DNA of 64,000 nucleotides from Vibrio harveyi NBRC 15634 = ATCC 14126 = KCTC 12724 (GTDB lineage Bacteria > Pseudomonadota > Gammaproteobacteria > Enterobacterales > Vibrionaceae). The number at the start of each line of letters is the position of its first letter. Position 1 is the stretch's first letter. Under the pieces are notes generated by a model that saw only the letters and a program-made list of their open reading frames with translations, had not been told where the DNA came from and ran no database searches. Shown piece after piece: positions 15,101-19,637 of this stretch. The translations under genes were made by a program, and so were the position numbers. The stretch spans positions 1 through 64,000 of the forward strand of contig NZ_BCUF01000008.1 of the NCBI RefSeq assembly GCF_001591145.1, read 5' to 3'.

Positions 15101-17718
15101 GTAATGTTGAATTGGATATCAATGTCACCATTAAAGTCCGCATCTGGTGTAATCGTGAAGCTGCCATCATCGTTCACTGTAACGATTGCGTTTCCATCAA
15201 CAGTCAAATCGCTAGCAGTCAGGTCATCGCCTTCAATATCAGACGCTTGAGAAAGAAGCTGCTCTTGGCTGAGTGTAATCGCACCGTCTTCATTAACGCT
15301 ATAAGCCAAATCACCCGATACTGGCGCATCATTGATTGGCAATACATTCACATTGATGACGGTATCAACTTCTGCTCCATCTTCATCGCGAATGGTGACA
15401 TCAAGTTGAACTTGTCCGTTAAAGTTCTCGTTTGGCGCGAAGCTGCACGTGCCATCATCGTTAACGGTGAAAATGCCATCCGGACCATCGTAGCTAATGC
15501 CGACTAGCTCAACATCCCCTTCCACATCAGAGGCATTCAGCAGCACTTGCGACTCACTAAAGGTCAGAACTGAATCTTCATCAATGGTGTAAGAAGTTGG
15601 TCCTGCGACTGGTGGATCGTTCACTTCCAGTACTGTAATGCCAGCAGTGGTGACATCCGTTGAGCCTTCTTCATCAGCGACGACAACATCAAGCGTCACT
15701 TCACCATTAAAGTTTTCATTTGGAGAGAAGGTGTACGTACCGTCTCCATTGATTTGCAACACACCATCGCTGCCAGAGTAGCTCACGCTATCAATCGAGA
15801 CATCCCCTTCTAAATCCGAAGAGTTTGCCAACAGTTGCGCGTCAGAAATGGTAATAGAGTTGTCTTCGTGAACCGTGTAAGACGTTGAACCAGCCACAGG
15901 AGGATCATTCACCGGCGTAACGCTCACATCCACATTCGCTGAAACTGTATCTGTGCCATCAGATACATCAAAGCTGAAGTTTACATCGCCATTGAAGTTC
16001 TCATTTGGCGCAAAGCTATACGTGCCATCGCCATTGTCAGTTAGAACGCCGTCGGTGCCTTCATAGCTGATTCCCGTTACAGAAAGGTCATCGCCTTCAA
16101 TGTCGGTAGCACCTGCAAGCAGATCCGCATCAGTAAATTGCAGTGTGCCATCCTCTTCCACACTGAATTGTTGGTCTTGAGGAACAGGCAGATCGTTGAT
16201 TGGATTAACGGTTAGGTCAGCAGTTGCTTGAACAGTATTCGTGCCATCTGAAATATCGAAGCTAATGTCAATATCACCATTGAAATCTGCGTCTGGCGTG
16301 ATAGTGAAACTACCATCGTCATTTTGAGTCACCGTCGCATTGCCATCTACCGAAAGATTAGATGCCGTCAGTGCGTCGCCTTCCACATCAGAAGCTTGCG
16401 ACAACAACTGTTCTTGGCTCAAACGAATCGAGCCATCTTCGTCCACTGAGTAAGCAAGGTTACCAGACACTGGCGCATCATCGACTGGTGTGACGCTTAC
16501 ATCCACATTCGCTGAAACTGTATCTGTGCCGTCGGACACATCAAAGCTGAAGTTCACATCGCCATTGAAGTTTTCATTTGGCGCAAAAGTGTAAGTCCCA
16601 TTGCCGTTGTCGGTAAGGATGCCGTCACCACCGTCGTAGCTTACGCCCTCAACTGTTAGGTCATCGCCTTCAATATCCGTTGCGCCAGCAAGCAGGTCAG
16701 CATCGGTGAAGATCAGGGTGCCGTCTTCTTCCACCTCAAAGGTTTTATCTTCAGGCACTGGTGCGTCATTAATTGGACGAACGGTTAAATCGATAGAACT
16801 TGAAACGGTTTCTTGACCATCACTGATATCAAACGTTAAGTCGAGCTCACCATTGAAATCAGCGTCCGGAACCACAGTGAACGTACCGTCACCATTATCT
16901 TGAACCGATGCATTCGCCCCGACTTGGACGTTAGACGCAACAAGGTCGTCGCCATCAACATCACTTGCGTATTCGAGTAATTGTTCTTGCGTGAAGGTAA
17001 TGGTGCCGTCTTCATCCATGATGTAAGCCAGATCTTGTTCTACCTCTGGCGCATCGTTTTCACCTTCGACTTTAATTTGGAACGTTTCGCTCGTGGTTTC
17101 AGAGTCGAAATCATCTTCTACTTGCGTCGTGGTCTCTTCACTGGTGTCTTGAACGTCCACCGCAAAGGTTTCTTCTGTGGTTTCTGAATCTAGGTTATCA
17201 CCACCTTGTGAACCTTCAGAATCGGATGAAGAGGCACTTGGCGCAGCCGAAGTTTGTACAGCTTGTCCTTGTGCTTCATTGCCTTCTGCGTCCGTACCAC
17301 CTTCAGAGCCAGAGGCATCGCCGCCACCAACAGCTTGTGCACCCGCACCTGAAGCCGCACCGCCGCTGCCAGCCGCTTCTTCACCAGACCCTCCGTCTGA
17401 TGCCACGCTGTCTACCACGTTCGATTGAGCGGCATCCGAACCACCGCTACTCTCTGGCGCGTCTTCTTGTACCGCACCACCGGACGCCGAGGCTTCTTCC
17501 TCAGCACCTGCACCACTTGGGTTGTCTTCCATCGCCTGATTGGCTTCGTCTGCTGCGTCGGTATTTTCAGCACCCGTCGCTACGGTCGAAGCAATCGTAT
17601 TCTGTTGGTTTTGCTGATTCTGCTGCTGGGAGGGCGTGCCCGCGTCATTGGTTTCCGTTTGTTCTACCGCGTCATTTAGGTCTTTGTTTTGGTTATTTTG
17701 GTTGTTGTCACCTGCCAT
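148..17718 (-). CDS. Giant tandem-95/cadherin-like repeat protein, predicted type I secreted adhesin
   Basis: Predicted giant surface or biofilm adhesin of about 5,856 aa. The N-terminal 220 or so residues are low-complexity, rich in Q/N then S/G/D/E, with no Sec signal. About 44 repeats of roughly 96 aa follow; each starts with NDxP, has an acidic xEDG motif, a D-x-E/D-G-D turn, a DNGDGTY/SF turn and an NFNG motif. These match tandem-95 (Cadherin_4/5-like) domains, which usually bind calcium. Three non-repeat modules interrupt the array. The tail is acidic and D/S/Q-rich. I saw no RTX GGxGxD nonapeptides and no obvious LapA-type retention module. Only four cysteines occur. The divergent neighbour operon encodes fusion protein, outer-membrane channel and ABC subunits, so type I export is the natural inference. 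Start: the ATG at 17718 has GGAGG five bases upstream (17724-17728); the in-frame ATG at 17736 has no Shine-Dalgarno. The ligand is unknown. Confidence 0.9.
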   Translation of the reverse strand: MAGDNNQNNQNKDLNDAVEQTETNDAGTPSQQQNQQNQQNTIASTVATGAENTDAADEANQAMEDNPSGAGAEEEASASGGAVQEDAPESSGGSDAAQSNVVDSVASDGGSGEEAAGSGGAASGAGAQAVGGGDASGSEGGTDAEGNEAQGQAVQTSAAPSASSSDSEGSQGGDNLDSETTEETFAVDVQDTSEETTTQVEDDFDSETTSETFQIKVEGENDAPEVEQDLAYIMDEDGTITFTQEQLLEYASDVDGDDLVASNVQVGANASVQDNGDGTFTVVPDADFNGELDLTFDISDGQETVSSSIDLTVRPINDAPVPEDKTFEVEEDGTLIFTDADLLAGATDIEGDDLTVEGVSYDGGDGILTDNGNGTYTFAPNENFNGDVNFSFDVSDGTDTVSANVDVSVTPVDDAPVSGNLAYSVDEDGSIRLSQEQLLSQASDVEGDALTASNLSVDGNATVTQNDDGSFTITPDADFNGDIDISFDISDGTNTVQATADLTVNPINDLPVPQDQQFSVEEDGTLQFTDADLLAGATDIEGDDLSVTGISYEGTDGVLTDNGDGTYSFAPNENFNGDVNFSFDVSDGTDTVSANVDVSVTPVNDPPVAGSTSYTVHEDNSITISDAQLLANSSDLEGDVSIDSVSYSGSDGVLQINGDGTYTFSPNENFNGEVTLDVVVADEEGSTDVTTAGITVLEVNDPPVAGPTSYTIDEDSVLTFSESQVLLNASDVEGDVELVGISYDGPDGIFTVNDDGTCSFAPNENFNGQVQLDVTIRDEDGAEVDTVINVNVLPINDAPVSGDLAYSVNEDGAITLSQEQLLSQASDIEGDDLTASDLTVDGNAIVTVNDDGSFTITPDADFNGDIDIQFNITDGTDTIQATADLTVNPVNDLPVPQDQQFSVEEDGTLQFTDADLLAGATDIDGDNLTVDGISYTGSDGVLTDHGDGTYTFAPNENFNGDVSFSFGVSDGTETVPANVDVSVTPVNDPPVAGSTSYTVDEDNAITISDEQLLANSSDVEGAVSIDSVTYSGTDGVFQDNGDGTYTFMPNENFSGDISLDVIVADEQGAIDETTAGITVIEVNDPPVAGPTSYTIDEDSVLTFSESQILANASDIEGDVELVGISYEGSDGIFTVNGDGTCSFAPNENFNGQVQLDMTIQDENGATVDTHINVDVLPINDPPVSGDLAYTINEDSSITLSQEQLLAKAGDIDSENLEAINLSTDDNATIQYNDDGSYTITPDENYNGDLDLTFDIIDNDGGSVQVGLDITVNPVNDLPQAQDQQFTVEEDGTLLFTDADLLEGASDIDGDDLSIENVLYTGADGVLTDNGDGTYSFAPNENFNGDVQFTFDVSDGTGSTPAFIDVSVTPVNDPPVAGSTSYTVQEDGQITISDEQLLANSSDVEGDVALANVSYSGNDGSFVDNGDGTYTFTPNENFDGNISLDVTVIDQDGATDTTTAGIDVIAVNDAPETSGIQAEVDEDNAITITQEQLLANATDIEGDDLVASNLQTNDPDATIVANDDGSFTITHTENFNGELDFTYNISDGENDVLTTLDLTVNPVNDAPEAGDEIFIQAEEDQTVGVSLREEPALRLDQAPENGIIEANLNDEWVQLEVGQEVPADTEVRFIPNDDALANGTHTSQIGTFDDNASLDDWGTAVDPYTREFVDGDLKVTVQSNDDPLGAWNGNTHIGHGIGDTDRQGLSGDEKLTVTVEGQDINEISFHLDGLGGWFMEESRHFTEVEIRAFNSEGDLIDSMTYHKEDRGSYETDYTLTVNEPVSYFELGTIQGNGTYVVQNMTVSQTCHDEAVFTSIGVDGTEITETVELNIREGDSEIELTADLPNVTIDTEGSTQFASVVITEEQLLAQASDIDSDVLDIQNLELVGDNAEHATLTDNGDGTWTVTPAENFYGEIELGYQVTDGELTDDNIININFEAVNDAPIVSGPIVLSTDEDVGITFSADDLLANASDVEGDALSISDISYSGDNGELVDNGEGTYTFMPNENFNGEVDIDYKVFDGTDEVDTHLDLTVIPVNDVPVPGAPLHTQMLENGTIIIEAKDLLSGATDVDGDILHIENLLLVDQSQGTLTDNGDNTFTFEPTSNFYGEVNLTFEISDGQASAPSTASIDVEIVNEAPEVSGPIDAVVDEDGSITITQEDLLANATDVDGDNLEAVNLSTNDPNATIVENADGSFTITPSENFFGEIEFTYDVTDAIETVAADLNLTVNPVNDLPDVPDLSFTTEDGEAITITEAELLAQATDIEGDDLSVVNVTSLSDTVQVTDNGDGTYTLTPEQGFFGNVDLTFDVSDGTDVVAANIDLKVEFVNDAPEAAPIVADVDEDGSILVTQDMLLENASDQDGDDLYATALETNDPNASIVDNGDGTYTVTPSENFNGEIAFTYEVNDGELSTSTDMTLTVNPVNDIPIVAPAMYSIEEDGSILFTQGDLLNGAIDIEGDDLTVTSISYSGDEGTVTDNGDGTFSFVPEEHFSGDLQFSFTVSDGTDEVEQDINVHIEAVADAPDLAITDGDGAVIDDNAILVDPGGIVELNIAAALVDQDLSETLTVTVDGVPEGSVISYDNEGVLNDQDNGITSYSDTEITVTFEGETAGYQNTAGYYKVDEDGNITGVEVVYENASQVGGGGDLIPGQDQFSFQISEGESFNLFLIPNGHNFNDFASMQDGQYEFRAADGSPANMDTVDPQLVFVGADGSETVIQSQFGDAVFHGGSSSELNQDGIEHTRTTVNEDGELVYGFEDLYGGGDADYTDFNFTIDVGEVNSQIYSGEVTVGPDGSVAIPTTAIDKEIEIQLPEDFSEQLEVHVTATATELSNDDSETVSQTIYINATGATIEHAPEALPVSAQVEEDGSILITQDDLLANASDLDGDQLTALNLATDDENITITDNGDGTYTLTPDADFNGDITFTFDVSDGDDVVSTNLELTVSPVNDAPEPQDQAFTVGEDGVLTFTDADLLTGATDIDGDDLSIEGVTYTGADGVLTNNGDGTYSFAPNENFNGDVNFTFDVSDGTDTVTANIDVTVTPENDPPVAGSTSYTVHEDNSITISDEQLLANSSDIEGDVSIDSVSYSGNDGVLEINGDGTYTFSPNENFSGEVSLDVVVVDEEGATDSTTAGITVIEVNDPPIAGPTAYTIDEDQVLTFSESQVLLNASDVEGDVELVGISYDGPDGIFSVNGDGTCSFAPNENFNGQVQLDVTIRDEDGAEVDTYITVDVLPINDAPVSGNLAYSVDEDNSITLSQEQLLAQASDVEGDALTASNLVVDGDATVTANDDGSFTITPDANFNGDIDITFDINDGSDTIVATADLTVNPVNDLPQPEDQAFTIGEDGVLTFTDQDLLDGATDIDGDDLSVEGVTYTGADGVLTDNGDGTYSFAPNENFNGDVNFTFDVSDGTDTVTANIDVTVTPENDPPVAGSTSYTVHEDNSITISDEQLLANSSDIEGDVAISSVSYSGNDGVLEINGDDTYTFSPNENFTGDVSLDVVVVDEDGAVDTTTAGITVLEVNDPPIAGTTSYTIDEDEVITISAEQLLASSSDIEGEVALDSVSYSGSEGIFTDNGDGTFSFAPNQNFNGEVNLDVVVVDEDGATASTTANIDVLPINDAPVSGNLAYSVDEDNSITLSQEQLLAQATDVEGDALTASNLVVDGDATVTANDDGSFTITPDANFNGDIDITFDINDGTDTIVATADLTVNPVNDLPQPEDQTFTIGEDGVLLFTDEDLLDGATDIDGDNLSVEGVSYTGADGVLTDNGDGTYSFAPNENFNGDVNFTFDVSDGTDTVTANIDVSVTPENDPPVAGSTSYTVHEDNSITISNEQLLANSSDVEGEVAIDSVSYSGADGVFQDNGDGTYTFSPNENFNGEVSLDVVVVDEDGATDSTTAGITVLEVNDPPIAGATSYSVNEDEVITISSEQLLANASDVEGDVAIDSVSYSGSDGIFTDNGDGTFSFAPNENFNGDVSLDVVVTDEDGATVATNANIDVLPVNDAPVSGDLAYSVDEDGSITLSQEQLLAQAGDVDGDDLTASNLTVDGNATVVANDDGSFTITPDADFNGDIDLSFDITDGDATIQATADLTVNPVNDLPTVGQPQFVTQEDTSFTFTEEQLLQNAGDIDGDNLTVENVASDSGTLVDNGDGTYNFAPNENFDGNVNVTFDVNDGTATVPAEANIDVQSVVDMPELSIASDLVIASDNFESGSNGWSANTESSQGFETGDMLGRIGGTGGDEAVSKTYEIPSDVNEVNISFSFYEIDSWDGESFQIFVGGEQLTTLENSVFRTQDGTTTLYDSNGNEVGEVVHGSSQGEGFSFWNDQAHQVNLTVPVEDGQLQLGFGSTLNQSIPDESFGIDNIEITVADADYQIIGTEDTPVPLDIDAALTDTDGSENLSILIEDVPEGSALSAGVDNGDGTWSLQPGELEGLEFIPSADFNGDVTLTVNATSTDVDTGTTATATQDVTIHISPTNDAPEVTGDITAVTAEDNSITLTQEQLLEHAVDIDIDIDIDIDGDDLSAINLSTNDENATVEMNEDGSFTITPSENFYGDIEFSYDVTDGEEVVAAGLDLTVTPVNDAPEPQDQAFTVGEDGILTFTDADLLTGATDVEDDNLTVEGVTYTGADGVLTDNGDGTYSFAPNENFNGDVNFTFDVSDGTDTTSANIDVSVTPENDPPVAGSTSYTVHEDNSITISDEQLLANSSDIEGDVDISSVTYSGNDGVFQDNGDGTYTFSPNENFNGEVSLDVVVVDEEGATDSTTAGITVLEVNDPPIAGATSYSVNEDEVIIFTEEQLLAQSSDVEGDVSLESVSYSGSDGILTANDDGTYSFAPNENFNGGVSLDVVVADEDGAIATTNANIDVLPVNDAPVSGDLAYSVDEDGSITLSQEQLLAQAGDVGSDNLEAVNLTAVANATVVENQDGSFTITPDANFNGDIDLSFDLIDNDGASVEVGVDLTVNPINDAPQSTPVNIAGTEDTTILITQDMLLANATDIDNTYDELSAVDLVIDEQYGDLLDNGDGTWSFTPAENFNGDVPMSFGVSDGDLVTPVEGNLNVEAVNDAPEAPTIQMQGEEDVVMVIDPAYIADQVTDLDGDEISVESITVRAPANATLTQQPDGMYHLVTTQDFNGLVELGYTATDGEEVVEGSLNVDVIPVNDAPFNVGNAFMATDEDGAFTFDAGDLMNLFGDIDTENLVVSRIITAEGEDGGEVTDNGDGTWTFTPTGDFAGVSDLQVVVSDGEFETVLDVPVFVRPVADGAVITTDHDGPLVFGEDETGHLGLNVGLIDDSETLSNLVMTGFPVGFEVTDGVNTITITEPGQYIDLNEWDISDLQMTPPADFNGEFFVTVTATTVDYGDEPEEFEDGIDSGDFETLAGEPVILTADDLIGLAENVDADAGDEVKFVHLADRSQGEIVDNGDGTWTFNPAPGFTGEADIAYVIDKDGVLHDEQTGVVVKEDAPQENASPEIDSISTTEMAADGTLSFTSDDMLSTLSDAEGDSLSIESVSLMEGQGVIETDNQGNYQFTPAEGYTGDVQIGFIATDGENRIESFFNVDIQGEGETTTSEGYALADDGSLTLTEAQLIDELGISPSAEVLDVADANDAGFFAKSGDEEWTYWPNDDFDGNLAMDVQVNDNGEVSTQNLSIQVADDSAQSDESQIQTAQASSEQQVGEVQQPEEQVANGADSEEESAAGVTAAPGDTISISVPDEVSGNESVDYAEMSGLPDGASVSNALDNGDGSFTLSGNLNQPVSVDLPEGYEGTSEIQFQGYDELGSAVEGASGTVEVEVDDQYTMQGSAQDQQPDMAGMESGGSDWTSAGGQDQGVDFTDDSGSFDSDTQTGTDQGNDFDQSSM
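4171..4200 (-). repeat. Hexanucleotide microsatellite (GATATC)x5 encoding Asp-Ile repeats
   Basis: Five perfect GATATC units lie inside a tandem-95 domain and encode (Asp-Ile)5 just before the usual DGDDL turn. Other domains have a single DI, DV or DL pair here. The unit is 6 bp, so slippage changes protein length by two residues per unit without shifting the frame. The surrounding domain is otherwise normal. Confidence 0.9.
4298..5152 (-). other. Non-repeat insert module 3 in the giant protein (lectin-like jelly-roll candidate)
   Basis: About 285 residues do not follow the tandem-95 pattern. The segment opens with a FESGSNGW-type motif, contains an SWDGE motif followed by a beta-rich stretch, and ends with FGIDNIEI. 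That layout is seen in secreted jelly-roll or concanavalin-like domains, so carbohydrate or ligand binding is plausible. The family assignment is inference. Confidence 0.5.
9175..10165 (-). other. Non-repeat insert module 2 in the giant protein (DUF4114-like)
   Basis: About 330 residues replace the repeat pattern. The stretch GFEDLYGGGDADYTDFNF resembles the conserved core of DUF4114 domains, common in large secreted adhesins. A beta-rich segment with Ser/Gly turns surrounds it. The function of DUF4114 is not established. Confidence 0.6.
12190..13030 (-). other. Non-repeat insert module 1 in the giant protein
   Basis: About 280 residues depart from the tandem-95 pattern. They include a GGWFMEESRHF stretch and the single cysteine outside the repeats (QTCHDE). 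The segment looks like an independent beta-sandwich followed by a short linker. I do not recognise the family. Confidence 0.45.
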
Positions 17719-17909
17719 TACAGCCTCCGTTGCCATTAGCTAACTGATCGTGTTTAGAGGCAGTAAAGGACACCATTCTGGAAAACCAACTTTTTTATCC
17801 AACTTTTTTCATACTCATGTTGTTTAACCAGAAAGAGGTAAAAAAAATTTGAAAACGCAATTTAAAGATCCTTAGTTATTGTCATTAAAGCAATTAGGGC
17901 GGTGGGACA
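17719..17909. promoter_or_regulatory. Divergent control region between the giant adhesin and its secretion operon
   Basis: This is the only intergenic space between the giant gene (minus) and the secretion operon (plus), so both promoters should lie here. It is AT-rich. It holds a direct repeat CCAACTTTTTT at 17786-17796 and 17799-17809, 13 bp apart, which could be a regulator site. GGAGG (complement of 17724-17728) is the ribosome site of the giant gene. I could not pick confident -10/-35 pairs. Confidence 0.5.
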
Positions 17910-18272
17910 ATGATAAACATGACGAATCTGTTGCGCTCAGTTGACAACAGCCACAAAGGGCTGCAATTGCTATTGGGAGATTTTTACAAGGATTTCAGCA
18001 GCGCGGCGATCAACATCGAAATGCTGCATAAACAAAACCGTTTTGAAGAGCTGAGCGGCTACTCAAAAAAGCTGAAAACCATTCTGGTCTTGCTTTGTGA
18101 TGATGATTTACCACCCAAGATGGCAAAGCTAGAGCATTTAAGTAAGCACCACTTTCCCGCACCTAATGAATTGATTGAGGACATCAAAACTGAGCTCAAC
18201 AACGTGAACAAACAAATAAGCCAGCTGTTAGATATCGAGAACTCTATCGATGACAGCACTGATGATGAATAA
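17910..18272 (+). CDS. Hpt-like helical protein lacking the phosphoacceptor histidine
   Basis: A 120-aa all-helical protein with no signal peptide or membrane segment. Residues about 18-76 can be laid without gaps on the Hpt (histidine phosphotransfer) pattern: an amphipathic helix (LLLGDFYKDF), then FEELSGYSKKLK and a closing KLEHL. At the place where Hpt domains have the His of the AHxLKG motif, this protein has Lys53 (K-K-L-K). It would therefore not carry a phosphate. It is the first gene of the secretion operon, 12 bp before the fusion-protein gene, and a receiver-containing protein is encoded two genes on. I infer a binding partner for that receiver. The Hpt relation is my reading of the pattern and may be only a helical-bundle resemblance. 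Confidence 0.6.
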   Translation: MINMTNLLRSVDNSHKGLQLLLGDFYKDFSSAAINIEMLHKQNRFEELSGYSKKLKTILVLLCDDDLPPKMAKLEHLSKHHFPAPNELIEDIKTELNNVNKQISQLLDIENSIDDSTDDE

Positions 18273-18284
18273 CCGAGGTGGATC

Positions 18285-19634
18285 ATGAGTAACAAGCAGA
18301 TCGAGCACCACCTCAGAAAAGCACTCGTTTCCAACAACGAGTCTTCGAAGGTGACCGCAGACGATACGATCGTGCTAGCCAGTGCGATGACCAGCGTACA
18401 CAAAACATTGCTGGTTATCTTTTTGCTTTCAATGGTGGCGATCGCAGTGGCGTCTCAAGCTCGTATCGACATTGTGGTGTCGGTGCGCGGTGAGCTATTG
18501 CTGGAATCTGACGTAGAAAAAGTGCAACACCTTGAAGGCGGTATTCTCGAAGAAATGTTAGTGCGCAAAGGCGAAGTGGTTTACGAAGGTCAACCCATTG
18601 CGCGAATTCGTTCTTTGGATAGAAACACTCAACTCGATACGGTGAACACAGAAATCATTCAGCTCGAGTTAGACAAACTCCGTTATGAAAGCCTGCGCGA
18701 TATGGTAGAGCCCGATTTCTCTGCCTACATCGAAAAATACCCAGAACTGGTTCAGGTAAATATGAATACCTGGCAACAAGAGTTTTCCAAAAACCGCTCT
18801 AATGAAGAGTTGATCACCCACGATATCAATCATAAGAACTCGTTGATTGATTCTATGCTTAAGCGCCGCAAAAGCTCAGAGAACCAGCTTTCTTTGATTC
18901 GCAAACAGCTCAATATCAAGAACACCTTGTACAAAGAAGAAATGGCGTCTTATGTCGATGTTCTGAATATGCAGGTTCAAGAGTCAAACATGGTGCGTGA
19001 GATTGAAAACCTCGATGAGTCGGTCATGAATGAGCGATTTCAACTGGACAAACTAGAGAAGCAGTACCGAGACTTGGTGGAAAACCGCAACTCCGAATAC
19101 CAAGCACAAATTATTCAAGCGAAGAAAGACCTCAAGCTAAAACGCATTCTTCGTCCTCAACACTCAGACAAAGTGGATCGCCTCGTAGTCTACGCCCCTA
19201 TTGACGGCGTGGTCGATAAAGTGCACTTCAACTTCCGCTCTGCCGTAATACCTCCGGGTGAAAGTATCGCGGACATTGCGCCGATAAATAACTCCCTTCA
19301 TGGTGAAGCAAAGATTCCACGTAAAGACATGGGCTTTGTTGAAATCGGACAGGCAGTCAAAGTGAAGATGGACACCTACAACTTTGCCAAATATGGATTT
19401 TTGGAAGGTCGAATTGCCTCGATCAGCCGTTCGTCCTATGAAGAAGAGGACGCTGAATTCTACCTCGCTGAAATCCAAATCAGCCAAAACTATCTAGAGC
19501 GCGGAGGCACACAATACAAACTGTCCCCTTATATGGAGTTTACCGCCGACGTGAAAACAGGGTCACGTCGGGTTATCGAATACGCTGCGAAGCCGGTTAT
19601 GTCGGCTATCGAAGACGCGTTCGATGAGAGGTAA
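18285..19634 (+). CDS. HlyD-family membrane fusion (adaptor) protein of a type I secretion system
   Basis: The 449-aa periplasmic adaptor should link the inner-membrane ABC transporter to the outer-membrane channel. It has a cytoplasmic N-terminus of about 35 residues, one membrane segment (near 37-60), the first half of a lipoyl-like barrel (VQHLEGGILEEMLVRKG), a long coiled-coil stretch (about 120-285), then the second half-barrel (VYAPIDGVVDKVHF) and a beta-rich C-terminal part. This order and length are typical of HlyD/LapC-type proteins. A GAGGTGG ribosome site precedes the ATG. The next gene starts three bases after its stop, which supports one operon. Confidence 0.93.
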   Translation: MSNKQIEHHLRKALVSNNESSKVTADDTIVLASAMTSVHKTLLVIFLLSMVAIAVASQARIDIVVSVRGELLLESDVEKVQHLEGGILEEMLVRKGEVVYEGQPIARIRSLDRNTQLDTVNTEIIQLELDKLRYESLRDMVEPDFSAYIEKYPELVQVNMNTWQQEFSKNRSNEELITHDINHKNSLIDSMLKRRKSSENQLSLIRKQLNIKNTLYKEEMASYVDVLNMQVQESNMVREIENLDESVMNERFQLDKLEKQYRDLVENRNSEYQAQIIQAKKDLKLKRILRPQHSDKVDRLVVYAPIDGVVDKVHFNFRSAVIPPGESIADIAPINNSLHGEAKIPRKDMGFVEIGQAVKVKMDTYNFAKYGFLEGRIASISRSSYEEEDAEFYLAEIQISQNYLERGGTQYKLSPYMEFTADVKTGSRRVIEYAAKPVMSAIEDAFDER

Positions 19635-19637
19635 TGG

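Larger units (their letters stand above)
1950..17058 (-). repeat. Array of about 44 tandem-95 domains with a four-domain higher-order period
   Basis: Reading from the N-terminus, domains fall into recurring types: A (NDAPVSGxLAYSVxED), B (NDLPxPxDQxF), C (NDPPVAGSTSYTVHED) and D (NDPPxAGxTSYTIDED). The A-B-C-D block, about 1.15 kb, recurs with A domains starting near 16.48, 15.33 and 14.18 kb, and again near 8.02, 6.87 and 5.71 kb. Partial blocks occur elsewhere. Between about 10.2 and 14 kb the domains are more divergent and do not follow the cycle. The A domains near 8.0 and 6.9 kb differ at only about two residues, but their codons differ at several synonymous positions. Confidence 0.8.

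Noticed and set aside
148..17718. Regular repeats that might suggest a CRISPR array
   Set aside because: The period is about 290 bp in one open frame with protein-level conservation, not short direct repeats with unique spacers.
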